DNA of 10,846 bases. It comes from MTP4 sp9310u. GTDB taxonomy: Archaea > Halobacteriota > Methanosarcinia > Methanosarcinales > Methanosarcinaceae. The translations under genes and the position numbers were made by a program. Shown piece after piece: positions 1 through 6,082 of this stretch. Positions within the stretch are counted from its first letter, which is position 1. Each line of letters opens with the position of its first letter. The stretch is taken from contig DAOUSW010000123.1 in NCBI GenBank assembly GCA_030627005.1, forward strand, positions 1 through 10,846. Direction: 5' to 3'. Under the pieces are notes generated by a model that had not been told where the DNA came from, made no database searches, and saw only the letters and a program-made list of their open reading frames with translations.

Positions 1-122
1 GCTGAATCGATTCAGAAGACTGCTTATTCGATGGGAAAAGAAGCTTGAGAATTACTTTGCTATGCTTCATTTCGCATGCGCATGGATAACTTTCAGAGCT
101 GCGGGACTTTTCGGATAAGCTC
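1..122 (+). mobile_element. Right end of an insertion sequence (left end outside window)
   Basis: The transposase tail runs to 118. Read on the - strand, the sequence at 122-113 (GAGCTTATCC) could be the start of a terminal inverted repeat. The next three bases, TAA at 123-125, could be a 3-bp target duplication of the TNA kind used by some IS5 subgroups. The toxin reading frame is recognisable up to exactly this point. The opposite end is not in the window, so neither the inverted repeat nor the duplication can be confirmed. Confidence 0.5.
2..118 (+). CDS. IS5-type transposase, C-terminal fragment (cut by window edge)
   Basis: An open frame enters from the left edge and ends at TAA 116-118. 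Its 38 residues include RFRRLLIRWEKKLENYFAML followed by HFACAWITFRAAGLFG. This Arg-rich helix plus hydrophobic 'LHFACA' tail is typical of the C-terminus of IS5-family DDE transposases, where it follows the catalytic glutamate. The catalytic residues themselves lie outside the window. The frame stops within a few bases of the point where the oppositely oriented MazF-like toxin loses its homology, so this is probably the right end of an insertion sequence that landed in the toxin gene. The family call comes from recalled motif style, and a related DDE family is possible. Whether the element is complete cannot be seen. Confidence 0.75.
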   Translation: MNRFRRLLIRWEKKLENYFAMLHFACAWITFRAAGLFG

Positions 123-260
123 TAAGTCATCGTTATGCGTGTTGTAAGAACTGTTAGAAATGATAATGGCAGGCCTTCGTTTGCTTGTGGAAAGGTCGGA
201 AAAGGGGAATGGGATGAGGGCAATATCCCTCTGCTTAACATTTGTTCCAGGCTTCATCAT
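93..260 (-). pseudogene. PemK/MazF-family toxin, truncated by the insertion sequence
   Basis: PemK/MazF toxins are small endoribonucleases that cleave mRNA and are held in check by a partner antitoxin. From ATG 260 (or the adjacent ATG 257) the frame reads MMKPGTNVKQRDIALIPFPF, then SDLSTSKRRPAIIISNSSYN. That is the family N-terminal signature: R-D-I start of strand 1, PFPF-SDL, then K-R-R-P before strand 2. Homology runs for about 46 residues to THNDDL (codon 125-123). Nine residues of unrelated, IS-derived sequence then lead to TGA 95-93. A full toxin is about 110 residues, so the C-terminal half, including part of the active site, is missing. The start codon lies inside the end of the antitoxin gene, a 26-nt overlap typical of coupled toxin-antitoxin pairs. 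The truncated product should be inactive. Confidence 0.8.
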
Positions 261-498
261 ATTCGTTATCCCAGAAAGATGCTAAGGAATCCTCAGTAAT
301 GGTTCTCTTGCTTTCAAGAGCCTTAACTTTCAGCTTCAATTCCTGGATTTCAGAGAGCAGGTACTCAATGACGTCTCCTTTCATGTAACTTATTTTTGCA
401 CTTACCTGCAGGCCCTCGGATGTTTCGAAGACCATGTCCTTATCCAGCCTGCTCTGATAAACGTGGTCTTCAGGACTTGTTTTCCGAACCTTTACCAT
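235..498 (-). CDS. Probable antitoxin partner of the PemK/MazF toxin
   Basis: An 87-residue charged protein. Residues about 40-64 (KGDVIEYLLSEIQELKLKVK...) look like an amphipathic helix or short coiled coil. The C-terminus, SLASFWDNEYDEAWNKC, is an acidic, tryptophan-rich tail of the kind archaeal antitoxins use to wrap the PemK/MazF partner. No clear DNA-binding fold can be read by eye. The start ATG 498 has an AGAGGG ribosome binding site about 8 nt upstream, inside the 3' end of the gene before it (29-nt overlap). The toxin start overlaps its 3' end. The role is inferred from position immediately 5' of the toxin remnant and from the C-terminal tail. With the toxin broken, it may be an orphan that still neutralises related toxins elsewhere in the genome. 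Confidence 0.65.
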   Translation of the reverse strand: MVKVRKTSPEDHVYQSRLDKDMVFETSEGLQVSAKISYMKGDVIEYLLSEIQELKLKVKALESKRTITEDSLASFWDNEYDEAWNKC

Positions 499-775
499 TG
501 TGCTTTCCCTCTATTATTTTCAAAAAAATGTCAAGTAATTCCGGGTCTTCGGATTCTAAATGCAGGACTTTGTTTTTGACCTCAGCATTATTCTGGTGGC
601 TAAAAGTAATCAGGCTGGCATGCAATTTCCCGTCTCTTTCAAACTCTCTTACAAAGGCAACGTTTATAGGGAATATATTCTCACCCGAGTAGGCGATCTT
701 ATTCAGGAAATCTTCTTTAAAAATATCTCCCAGGGCCTTCCCCTCAAGCCTTACTTTTTCAATTGCTGCCATCAT
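470..775 (-). CDS. Hypothetical protein upstream of the antitoxin
   Basis: 101 residues, not recognised. It is soluble-looking and mixed alpha/beta, with no signal peptide or membrane segment. The middle (about residues 33-62, NIFPINVAFVREFERDGKLH, then ASLITFSHQN) alternates like paired beta strands. The C-terminal part ends in a helix (LLDIFLKIIEGK) and a Lys/Asn/Ser-rich tail. Two ATG codons stand in tandem (775 and 772). A TATA-like box lies about 25 nt upstream of the first, so the mRNA may be leaderless. The last 29 nt overlap the antitoxin gene, so the two genes are probably co-transcribed. It may be a third member of the toxin-antitoxin locus or simply a co-transcribed small protein; the sequence does not decide. 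Confidence 0.6.
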   Translation of the reverse strand: MMAAIEKVRLEGKALGDIFKEDFLNKIAYSGENIFPINVAFVREFERDGKLHASLITFSHQNNAEVKNKVLHLESEDPELLDIFLKIIEGKHNGKGSENKS

Positions 776-795
776 GATAGGTTATAAACTCCATG

Positions 796-805
796 CTATA
801 TAAGG
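796..805 (-). promoter_or_regulatory. TATA box for the 470-775 / antitoxin / toxin operon
   Basis: Read on the - strand, the segment gives CCTTATATAG. This resembles the archaeal TATA consensus and is centred about 25 nt before ATG 775. Archaeal start sites lie about 25 nt downstream of the box, so transcription would begin at or next to the start codon. No ribosome binding site is seen there, which agrees with a leaderless transcript. Confidence 0.45.
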
Positions 806-1041
806 AATAAGATCACGAAGAAGCGACGGCTTCACCAGGATTTAGCAAGTCCCCCGCCAGGCTACCTTTGCGAATAAAATTATGGAATTTAACCCTGAGA
901 GGAGCGAAAAAAGTTATTCGTACATAGATTAGTCCACTTGAGGGAGCACAGCTAATGAAATGAACTACTCATTGCTGAAACAGAATTCGGCTGAAAAAAC
1001 AAGGGCATATCCGATGATTCACGTATTGGAAAACAAAGTAA

Positions 1042-1091
1042 CCGGAATACCGTATTCAACCGTTCTTGTCCGCACGAAGTGCGGCTTTTCC
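1042..1091 (+). repeat. 50-bp palindromic intergenic repeat, copy 1
   Basis: The element begins CCGGAATACC and ends CGGCTTTTCC. Near its right end is a perfect hairpin: CCGCAC (1070-1075), loop GAA, GTGCGG (1079-1084). By eye it matches the copy at 1412-1461 at 41 of 50 positions with no gaps. Within the stem the two copies differ at one pair only, C-G here versus A-T there. Confidence 0.75.
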
Positions 1092-1289
1092 AGGGAATCA
1101 CTGAAAAAGATGCAAGAAAATCAGAAAGCAAATTAAGAGATGTATTTGCTGCAAACTGAGAAAGAAAAACGGTTTCAGGCTTGTAATTCACTTATTTGGC
1201 ATGAAAGTCAATCCGTGCTTTCATTTTTTGTGCCTGTTATTCGCAGAATTTCATGTGCGTTTTTCTTTTTCATTTCATTTTGGGGAGGG

Positions 1290-1309
1290 CCGTTTGCTAC
1301 CGCAAACGG
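1290..1309. repeat. Hairpin with 8-bp stem
   Basis: CCGTTTGC (1290-1297), loop TACC, GCAAACGG (1302-1309) form a perfect 8-bp stem in otherwise featureless intergenic DNA. A GC-rich stretch with weaker possible pairings follows to about 1375. It is not followed by a T run, so it is a poor candidate for a terminator on the + strand. Confidence 0.55.
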
Positions 1310-1411
1310 GCTGCTGCCGGGAACTGCCACAAGTGAGGGCCGCGGTTTCTGAGGCCGTAAAACAAAAACCGGCAGGCTGGACGTTTGATTGACACCTCAA
1401 ATCAAGGGCGG

Positions 1412-1461
1412 CCGGAATACCTCCTCTAACCTTTTTTGTCCGAACGAAGTTCGGCTTTTCC
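1412..1461 (+). repeat. 50-bp palindromic intergenic repeat, copy 2
   Basis: Same length and boundaries as the copy at 1042-1091. The hairpin is CCGAAC (1440-1445), loop GAA, GTTCGG (1449-1454), followed by CTTTTCC. The 11-mer AACCTTTTTTG at 1428-1438 recurs exactly at 10575-10585, ahead of another hairpin that also ends in CTTTTCC. Confidence 0.75.
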
Positions 1462-1607
1462 GGAAAATAATTCAACGAAAAAATAGAACAGAAAATCCCA
1501 TAACCGAAAATTCGAACTTTTCATGCCTCTTTGCAGCACTCCAGAATTTGAACTCAAAAAGTGCAGCCTTTCTACAAAATTGATAAGATGAAGATTGTTC
1601 CCAGCCC

Positions 1608-1626
1608 CGTCCTTTAAACTTAAAAA
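1608..1626 (+). promoter_or_regulatory. Possible TATA element for the methyltransferase gene
   Basis: The AT-rich stretch GTCCTTTAAACTTAAAAAC is centred about 35 nt before ATG 1653, a plausible archaeal TATA position for a transcript with a leader of about 10 nt. It departs from the TTTATATA consensus, so the call is weak. No strong ribosome binding site precedes the start codon. Confidence 0.25.
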
Positions 1627-1652
1627 CCCACGGCACAAATATTCCTGTAGAA

Positions 1653-2327
1653 ATGAACAAACCGGATTCCACAAAACCATTCGAAGCTTTCGAAAAACAC
1701 GCCAGTGAATACGATGCCTGGTATGATAAATACAGGCCTGCCTACGAGTCCGAACTCCTCGCCCTGAAACAATTCCTCCCCGCTCACCCGGAAAAGCTGA
1801 GAGCCCTGGAAATCGGGGTCGGTACAGGGAGGTTCGCCTCCCCCCTGGGAATCGGATACGGGCTCGAACCTTCAAAGGCAATGGCGGTTTTCGCTAAAAG
1901 AAGAGGCATAGAGGTAGTCCGGGGCATTGCCGAAGCCCTGCCCTTCGAAACCCAAACCTTCGACCTGATTTTGATCGTAACAGCCCTCGCTTTCTTCACA
2001 GACCCGGCCCGGGGCCTGAGGGAAACTGCAAGGGTCCTGAAACCCGGTGGGCAGCTCATCATCGGAATGCTTGACAGGGAAAGCCCGCTCGGGCAGTATT
2101 ACGTGGCGAAACAGAAGAAGAGCAGGTTTTCTTCGGGCGTCCGTTTTCTTTCGGCGGCTGAGGTTTCCGGACTGCTGGCAGGACTCGGGTATGAAAAGCT
2201 CGAAAGCTGCCAGAGCCTTTCAGGAATTCCCGAGGAGCTTGAGGAAGTGGAGCTGCCAGAGGAAGGCGCCGGAAAAGGAGGCTTTGCCGTCCTCTCTGCG
2301 CGGAAACCGCTGAACCGTACATTTTAA
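1653..2327 (+). CDS. Class I SAM-dependent methyltransferase (Methyltransf_11-like)
   Basis: 224 residues with the Rossmann-fold methyltransferase layout. An N-terminal helical cap (FEAFEKHASEYDAWYDKYRP, residues 10-29) precedes motif I, LEIGVGTGRF (52-61), which binds S-adenosylmethionine. GLEPS (70-74) carries the acidic residue for the ribose. IAEALPF (92-98) lies at the adenine site, FDLILIVTAL (103-112) is strand 4, and LKPGGQLIIGMLD (129-141) is the strand 5 motif. A C-terminal domain contributes substrate specificity, and the substrate cannot be read from the sequence. Length and order fit UbiE/Coq5-like small-molecule methyltransferases. The gene stands alone and converges on the tubulin-like operon with only 20 bp between the stop codons, so there is no evidence of a shared function. 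Confidence 0.9.
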   Translation: MNKPDSTKPFEAFEKHASEYDAWYDKYRPAYESELLALKQFLPAHPEKLRALEIGVGTGRFASPLGIGYGLEPSKAMAVFAKRRGIEVVRGIAEALPFETQTFDLILIVTALAFFTDPARGLRETARVLKPGGQLIIGMLDRESPLGQYYVAKQKKSRFSSGVRFLSAAEVSGLLAGLGYEKLESCQSLSGIPEELEEVELPEEGAGKGGFAVLSARKPLNRTF

Positions 2328-2347
2328 GGGAGTGAGGTGTTTCATTT

Positions 2348-4612
2348 TTACGGGAATTGCCAGTGTGAGAGGGAATCATAGTTGACTTCTTTGGAAGTCG
2401 TGTTTTCAGAAGTCGTGTTTTCAGGGTCATCAGGTTCCTGGGCTTTAAGGTCCGATTCATTACTGCTGTTTTTAAGGTCCGATTCATTGCTACTGTTATC
2501 GGCGGTGGTCTGATTGGATTCCTCATCGGAAAGATTCTCAGGACTCACGGAATCGGCAGAGTCAGCAGAATCGGCAGAGTCAGCAGAATCAATAGAATCT
2601 ACAGAGTCGGCAGAATCTACAGAGCCATCAAAATCGGTAGAATTCCCAGAACCCGATGAATTAGCATCATCCGTTGAATTGCCGGAGCCCGATGAATTAG
2701 CGGAACCGGAAGACCCGGTGCCTCCGACGCTTTCTGAAGCGTTTCCGTCCTGCACGATGGATTCATTCTCAGCCCCGGACGTGTTTTCGGTTTCCGGGGA
2801 GACATTTTCCATTCCCGGGATTTGGGGGCCGTAGTTCAGGAATGCAAGGGCAAGGGCTCCGAGGACTGCGAAAGCCAGGAGGATAAGGATAACGCTGCGG
2901 ACGTTTTTCATAAGTTTTTTTCTGCGGGTATGGATTTTTTCGTTCCTTGCCCCGGCGTAGTTGCTTCCGAGCCAGGAGTCCAGCTTTTCGGCTTGCTTTT
3001 CGCTGAGTTCCAGGACAAAATCGTCCCCTGTCCCTGTTGCACGTTTATCCGTGGTCCTGAAGGCTGAGGCTTTTTGCTCTATGAGGGTTTTGAGAAGCAG
3101 TTTCCCGCCTTCTCCTACTGCGGGCAGGGTTGAGAGGACATGTTTTAAAAAGTTCACAGCTTCATGCGGGCTGAGGGGGTCAAACCCTTTGCGAAGCCCC
3201 CAGGTGAAGGTTTCCTTTCCGTGGGGGTTTCCGTAAAAGGAAACGTCGGCAGTTAGTGTGAGCAGGGAAGGGAGGGAAGGGGAGGGCTCGCCTTTGCGGA
3301 AGCCTTCTTCGAGCATCAGGGCAAGTTCGGAGACGAAGTCTTCGAAAAAGAAGCCGTTTTCCAGGAGGTGACGCTGGACTCCTTCTTTTTCACTGCTGAT
3401 GTTAAGCCCCCGGTACAGCTCCAGCATGAAGGCTTCAAGCCCTTTGCTTACGGAATCCGTTCCGCTCAGTTTCCTGATCACTTCAGCTGCAAGTTCCTTG
3501 TCCCGGAACACGAAGACCCTGTCAGCCCAGCCCCTGGCAACCAGGGCATCAGCCAGCGCTTTCAGGGACTCGGGCTTTTCCCGGTAAAGTTCGAAGAGGG
3601 TTTCGATTTCTCCCTTTGCCATGAAACTGTCGGTTATTTCGGGCCCGAAGTGTTCGATCATGCCCCTCCGGACTTCCTCCAGCAGCTCCTCCCGGTCCCC
3701 GGTCCTTTCCCGGAAACTCTCCTCATACCCCGGGTATTCCTGCTGCTCTGCCATGCGGACGAAAGCCCTGTAGAGAAATTCGTAATATTCCACAGGATAG
3801 GAAGGTTCCGGACCCCGCGAAGCCGGGTTGAACCTCAGGTCCCCGTTTTCAAAGAAAAAGTCCGGGTCAGGCTCCCCAGGCCCGACTGACAGGTCAACCC
3901 CGGACGGATAGAGGGAAAGGGCAAACCTGAAAGGCAGGTGAAAAGCAGGCTTCAAGCCCGAAACCAGGCCGAAAACCAGCAAAAGCCCGTCCTCCAGTTT
4001 AGAAGTCCTGACCGAGACCGGCCGGTTTGAGAGAAGGACTCCCGCAAGCTGAGCAAGGGATTTGGCAAGGGACCCGGCAGGGAATTTTTCCGGGGAAGAA
4101 AAAGAATTCAGGGAACCCGAAAAATCAAGAAACCCCGGAAAATCCGGGGAGACCAGCGAATCCAGATCACCTGCTTTCCACAAACCTATGACGTCATACC
4201 GGATTGACTCCAGAGCTTCGGTTTTCGCCCTGGCCTCCTTATAGAACCTCTTGAACCAGGCGCCCTCCCGGTCAAGCCCCTCCTGCGGGATTTTCGAGAT
4301 AAAGACAACTCTTTCTTCCCTGCCAAGCTTGATTTTCGCCAGGAGGCTGCAGCCGAGAAGGACTTCTCCGCCCCCGGTCTCGACATACAGGGCACTTCTT
4401 TTAATGTCCAGCCTTTTGGCAAGTTCGGAGTACTCTTTAAAGTCCTTATTTCCTGCCAGCAGCTTTCCGGTTGAGCTGAATACCCCGAAAGCAGGACCAT
4501 GACCGGAACCGGAACCAGAACCGGGATTGGAACCAGAACCGGAGCCAGAACCGGAGCCAGAACCGGAACCGGAACCAGATTCGGGACCAGAAGCCGAATT
4601 TCGCAATTTCAC
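2348..4612 (-). CDS. Large bitopic membrane protein with Gly-Ser N-terminus and Ser/Asp/Asn-rich stalk
   Basis: 754 residues, last gene of the operon. I do not recognise a named family. Order: a Gly-Ser repeat (about residues 12-37); a globular cytoplasmic part of about 530 residues opening with FGVFSSTGKLLAGNKDF, which reads like the first hairpin of a longin/roadblock-type fold (weak inference); a basic stretch HTRRKKLMKNVR; one membrane span at about 573-592 (SVILILLAFAVLGALALAFL); and an outer tail of about 160 residues. The tail is rich in Ser, Asp, Asn and Thr, with DSADSAD repeats and many N-X-S/T sites. The positive-inside rule puts the N-terminus in the cytoplasm and the tail outside. 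The start is GTG 4612; no ATG, GTG or TTG lies between it and the globular part, so the Gly-Ser stretch is translated. It overlaps the GTPase gene by 167 nt. It may be the envelope anchor of the tubulin/GTPase system. Confidence 0.75.
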   Translation of the reverse strand: MKLRNSASGPESGSGSGSGSGSGSGSGSNPGSGSGSGHGPAFGVFSSTGKLLAGNKDFKEYSELAKRLDIKRSALYVETGGGEVLLGCSLLAKIKLGREERVVFISKIPQEGLDREGAWFKRFYKEARAKTEALESIRYDVIGLWKAGDLDSLVSPDFPGFLDFSGSLNSFSSPEKFPAGSLAKSLAQLAGVLLSNRPVSVRTSKLEDGLLLVFGLVSGLKPAFHLPFRFALSLYPSGVDLSVGPGEPDPDFFFENGDLRFNPASRGPEPSYPVEYYEFLYRAFVRMAEQQEYPGYEESFRERTGDREELLEEVRRGMIEHFGPEITDSFMAKGEIETLFELYREKPESLKALADALVARGWADRVFVFRDKELAAEVIRKLSGTDSVSKGLEAFMLELYRGLNISSEKEGVQRHLLENGFFFEDFVSELALMLEEGFRKGEPSPSLPSLLTLTADVSFYGNPHGKETFTWGLRKGFDPLSPHEAVNFLKHVLSTLPAVGEGGKLLLKTLIEQKASAFRTTDKRATGTGDDFVLELSEKQAEKLDSWLGSNYAGARNEKIHTRRKKLMKNVRSVILILLAFAVLGALALAFLNYGPQIPGMENVSPETENTSGAENESIVQDGNASESVGGTGSSGSANSSGSGNSTDDANSSGSGNSTDFDGSVDSADSVDSIDSADSADSADSADSVSPENLSDEESNQTTADNSSNESDLKNSSNESDLKAQEPDDPENTTSENTTSKEVNYDSLSHWQFP
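2394..2423 (-). repeat. Tandem 15-bp duplication in the stalk-encoding region
   Basis: GAAGTCGTGTTTTCA occurs twice back to back (2394-2408, 2409-2423), perfectly matched and in frame. It encodes the duplicated pentapeptide ENTTS near the C-terminus of the bitopic protein. Exact identity suggests recent replication slippage. Confidence 0.85.
2444..2497 (-). repeat. Tandem 27-bp duplication in the stalk-encoding region
   Basis: Two adjacent 27-bp units (2444-2470 and 2471-2497), each starting TTTAAGGTCCGATTCATT, differ at 2 positions. They are in frame and encode the repeated peptide NSSNESDLK. Together with the 15-bp duplication and the DSAD repeats they show that the outer stalk grows and shrinks by in-frame slippage. 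Confidence 0.85.
2540..2640 (-). repeat. Short tandem repeats encoding a Ser-Asp-Ala stalk
   Basis: Imperfect 9-bp repeats of the form AATCGGCAG / AGTCAGCAG encode a run of D-S-A, D-S-V and D-S-I tripeptides (about residues 658-690). The low-complexity acidic sequence lies outside the membrane and probably forms an extended spacer in the cell envelope. Confidence 0.8.
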
Positions 4613-5690
4613 CGACCATCCATGGGAAAATCTGGGTAATTCTCTGCTGTTCTTCGATCATTTTTCCTTCTTTTGAAAACTGGGGAGTTAGGGTTGCGTC
4701 CACGCTGACAGTGTAAAAGTAGATGGGGACTTTCCGGGCCCTGTGGAGGATTTCCCTGAAGGTATCGGTTTTGCTCAGGAGTTTGTAGATTTCCTCTTCG
4801 ACTTCCCGGGCTTCTGCCGACTCTTCCGGAATTTCGGACAGGTCTTTGAACTTATCGATTTTTGTTACCACAAGGGCGTAGGACTTGTCGCTTCCCAGGA
4901 GGTCCATGAGCCGGGAGTAAAGCCCGAAGAGACGGGTTAATTCCATTCTTCCTTCCAGGTGGTAGTCCAGGAGGTAGTCCCCGTCCACGAGGAAAATGAT
5001 TTTCCCGGCAGTTTCCATTTTTTTGTATATGGAGGCCAGGATCAGGTCGTGGAATTCTCCCTGGAGTTCCTTTGCGTAGTCTTTTTTCAGCTGTTCCAGG
5101 AAGCTGATAGTCCCTATCCGCCTGTAGATGGTGTTTATGTTAAAACGTTCCAGTTTTTCATCGAGGTTATTGACAGCCAGGGCGTAGTTCTCAGGGTCCA
5201 GGTCATCGGTATACTCCCCGCTGTAATCGATGAAAGAAAATTCTATGGGTATTGCCCCTTTTTTCCCGGACAGCACATACATTGCCATATCCGCGCGGCT
5301 GGTGCTCTTTGGCATGTTCCCGGCTTCGATTTCCGCAAGCATGGACTCGATTCTCAGCCGGTCCTCGTTTGCTTTCGAGAGCTTCCCCTGCGTGTCATAG
5401 GAAAGGATGATTTCCCTGTGCGTGCCTGCGTAAAAGTTCACGAAATGGTTGTACAGGGCAAGCAGGGGAAAGGTCTTTCCCGATCTTGAAGGCCCGTATA
5501 TGAAGACATCGGAAATCCGGACGTCCCGGATAAGCCCTGTCAGCTGGTACAGGGAAAGCACCACCAGCAGGGCCAGCCCCAGGTCCAGGGGCCTTTCCGA
5601 CCCGCTTTCAAGGAAAGCCCCCAGCCTTTCACCTGAAAACGGGTACATAAGTTCCAGGACAAGGACAAGGATGTAGACGCCCAGGGCAAA
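4446..5690 (-). CDS. Membrane-associated TRAFAC-like GTPase, catalytic part (downstream of frameshift)
   Basis: The frame is open from the T8 run at 5688-5695; the first ATG is 5648, giving 400 residues. Numbered from that ATG: a hydrophobic span at about 21-40, then P-loop GPSRSGKT (52-59), G3-like motif DYSGE (141-145), G4 motif TKID (262-265) and a possible G5 SVDA (315-318). These motifs define a P-loop GTPase. The domain ends near residue 350. A tail rich in Trp, Phe and Arg follows, which is just the Gly-Ser repeat of the next gene read in another frame. Without the membrane helices of the preceding frame the protein would lose most of its anchor. A distinct GTPase beside a tubulin-like gene is a known association (Makarova and Koonin 2010). 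It probably couples GTP hydrolysis to membrane attachment of the filament. Translation from ATG 5648 alone is possible, but no clear ribosome binding site is seen. Confidence 0.8.
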   Translation of the reverse strand, partial: FALGVYILVLVLELMYPFSGERLGAFLESGSERPLDLGLALLVVLSLYQLTGLIRDVRISDVFIYGPSRSGKTFPLLALYNHFVNFYAGTHREIILSYDTQGKLSKANEDRLRIESMLAEIEAGNMPKSTSRADMAMYVLSGKKGAIPIEFSFIDYSGEYTDDLDPENYALAVNNLDEKLERFNINTIYRRIGTISFLEQLKKDYAKELQGEFHDLILASIYKKMETAGKIIFLVDGDYLLDYHLEGRMELTRLFGLYSRLMDLLGSDKSYALVVTKIDKFKDLSEIPEESAEAREVEEEIYKLLSKTDTFREILHRARKVPIYFYTVSVDATLTPQFSKEGKMIEEQQRITQIFPWMVGEIAKFGFWSRIWFRFRFWLRFWLRFWFQSRFWFRFRSWSCFRGIQLNRKAAGRK

Positions 5691-6082
5691 AAAAAGAGCC
5701 TCGCACCTGCCCTTGCATAGCCCGTAAGCAGCTTGAACCTGTTATTGTGAAGGGCCTGCCAGTCCAGAAGTCCCCCTGCCAGGAGGCCCAGGAGCAGTCC
5801 GTTGGCCTTCAAGACCCCCAGGTCAAAAGAAAGAAAATACAGGAAAGGCAAAAAGACCGCAATTAAAAAGAAACCTCCTTTTCTCGACTGTTCGTGGAAA
5901 AACATCCCTGAAGCGCTTGCAACGAAGAATGCCGGAAAGAAACTCAGCAAAAAAGCTCCTGGCCAGGAAACCTGTGAGAAAGCTAATGTCCCTGCAAACC
6001 ATAAAAAAAGGAAAGATAAAAGCAGGACCAGCCCTACTGCCGGAAGTTCATAGAGGAGTTTCAGGCTGCTGTGTATCCTCAT
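5540..6082 (-). CDS. N-terminal membrane part of the GTPase (upstream of frameshift)
   Basis: Starts at ATG 6082 with GAGAGG about 9 nt upstream and overlaps the end of the tubulin-like gene by 35 nt. The first 131 codons encode about four hydrophobic spans: roughly residues 13-36 (LPAVGLVLLLSFLFLWFAGT), 43-62, 69-92 and 95-108. At the T8 run (5688-5695) this frame leaves homologous sequence. It then reads an unlikely Trp/Cys/Ser-rich tail to its stop at 5540. Shifting by -1 at the T run gives LFF-ALGVYILVLVLELMYP, a good further membrane helix that leads straight into the GTPase domain. The real gene is therefore probably 4446-6082, about 545 codons with five or six spans before the P-loop. 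The split is a deletion, a sequencing error or a programmed shift. Confidence 0.75.
   Translation of the reverse strand: MRIHSSLKLLYELPAVGLVLLLSFLFLWFAGTLAFSQVSWPGAFLLSFFPAFFVASASGMFFHEQSRKGGFFLIAVFLPFLYFLSFDLGVLKANGLLLGLLAGGLLDWQALHNNRFKLLTGYARAGARLFFLPWASTSLSLSWNLCTRFQVKGWGLSLKAGRKGPWTWGWPCWWCFPCTS
5687..5696 (-). other. Frameshift site at a T8 run (GTPase gene)
   Basis: On the coding strand the sequence is CTC TTT TTT TTG CCC. The upstream frame reads L-F-F-L-P; the downstream GTPase frame is -1 relative to it and reads L-F-F-F-A-L-G. The last seven bases before CCC, T TTT TTG, have the X XXY YYZ form of a -1 slippery heptamer. Loss of one T from a T9 run would produce the same arrangement. 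Confidence 0.8.

Larger units (their letters stand above)
776..1652. other. Long intergenic region with palindromes and no convincing gene
   Basis: About 880 bp between the divergent toxin-antitoxin locus and the methyltransferase. Open frames here are short, run through the palindromic repeats and resemble no family I know. The best is a 58-codon frame on the + strand (960-1136, start MNYSLLKQNS), whose middle is simply the translated copy of the 50-bp repeat at 1042-1091. A GAGGG precedes it, but closer to a competing ATG AAA TGA triplet set at 954. I treat the region as non-coding DNA holding repeats, possibly with the methyltransferase promoter near its right end. Confidence 0.55.

Noticed and set aside
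960..1136. 58-codon frame on the + strand
   Set aside because: About a third of it is the translated palindromic repeat. It has no family resemblance and its ribosome binding site fits a different, two-codon ATG better.
1140..1583. Short overlapping frames on both strands between the two 50-bp repeats and beyond
   Set aside because: They run through hairpins, change composition abruptly and match no protein style. They are best explained as chance frames in repeat-bearing spacer.
2328..2347. Terminator between the convergent methyltransferase and bitopic-protein genes
   Set aside because: Only 20 bp with a short T run and no hairpin; too little to support a call.
2059..4500. Long frames antisense to, or in other frames of, the methyltransferase and the bitopic protein
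   Set aside because: Their Pro/Arg/Ser-rich or repeat-derived sequences mirror the codon structure of the real genes on the other strand or frame.
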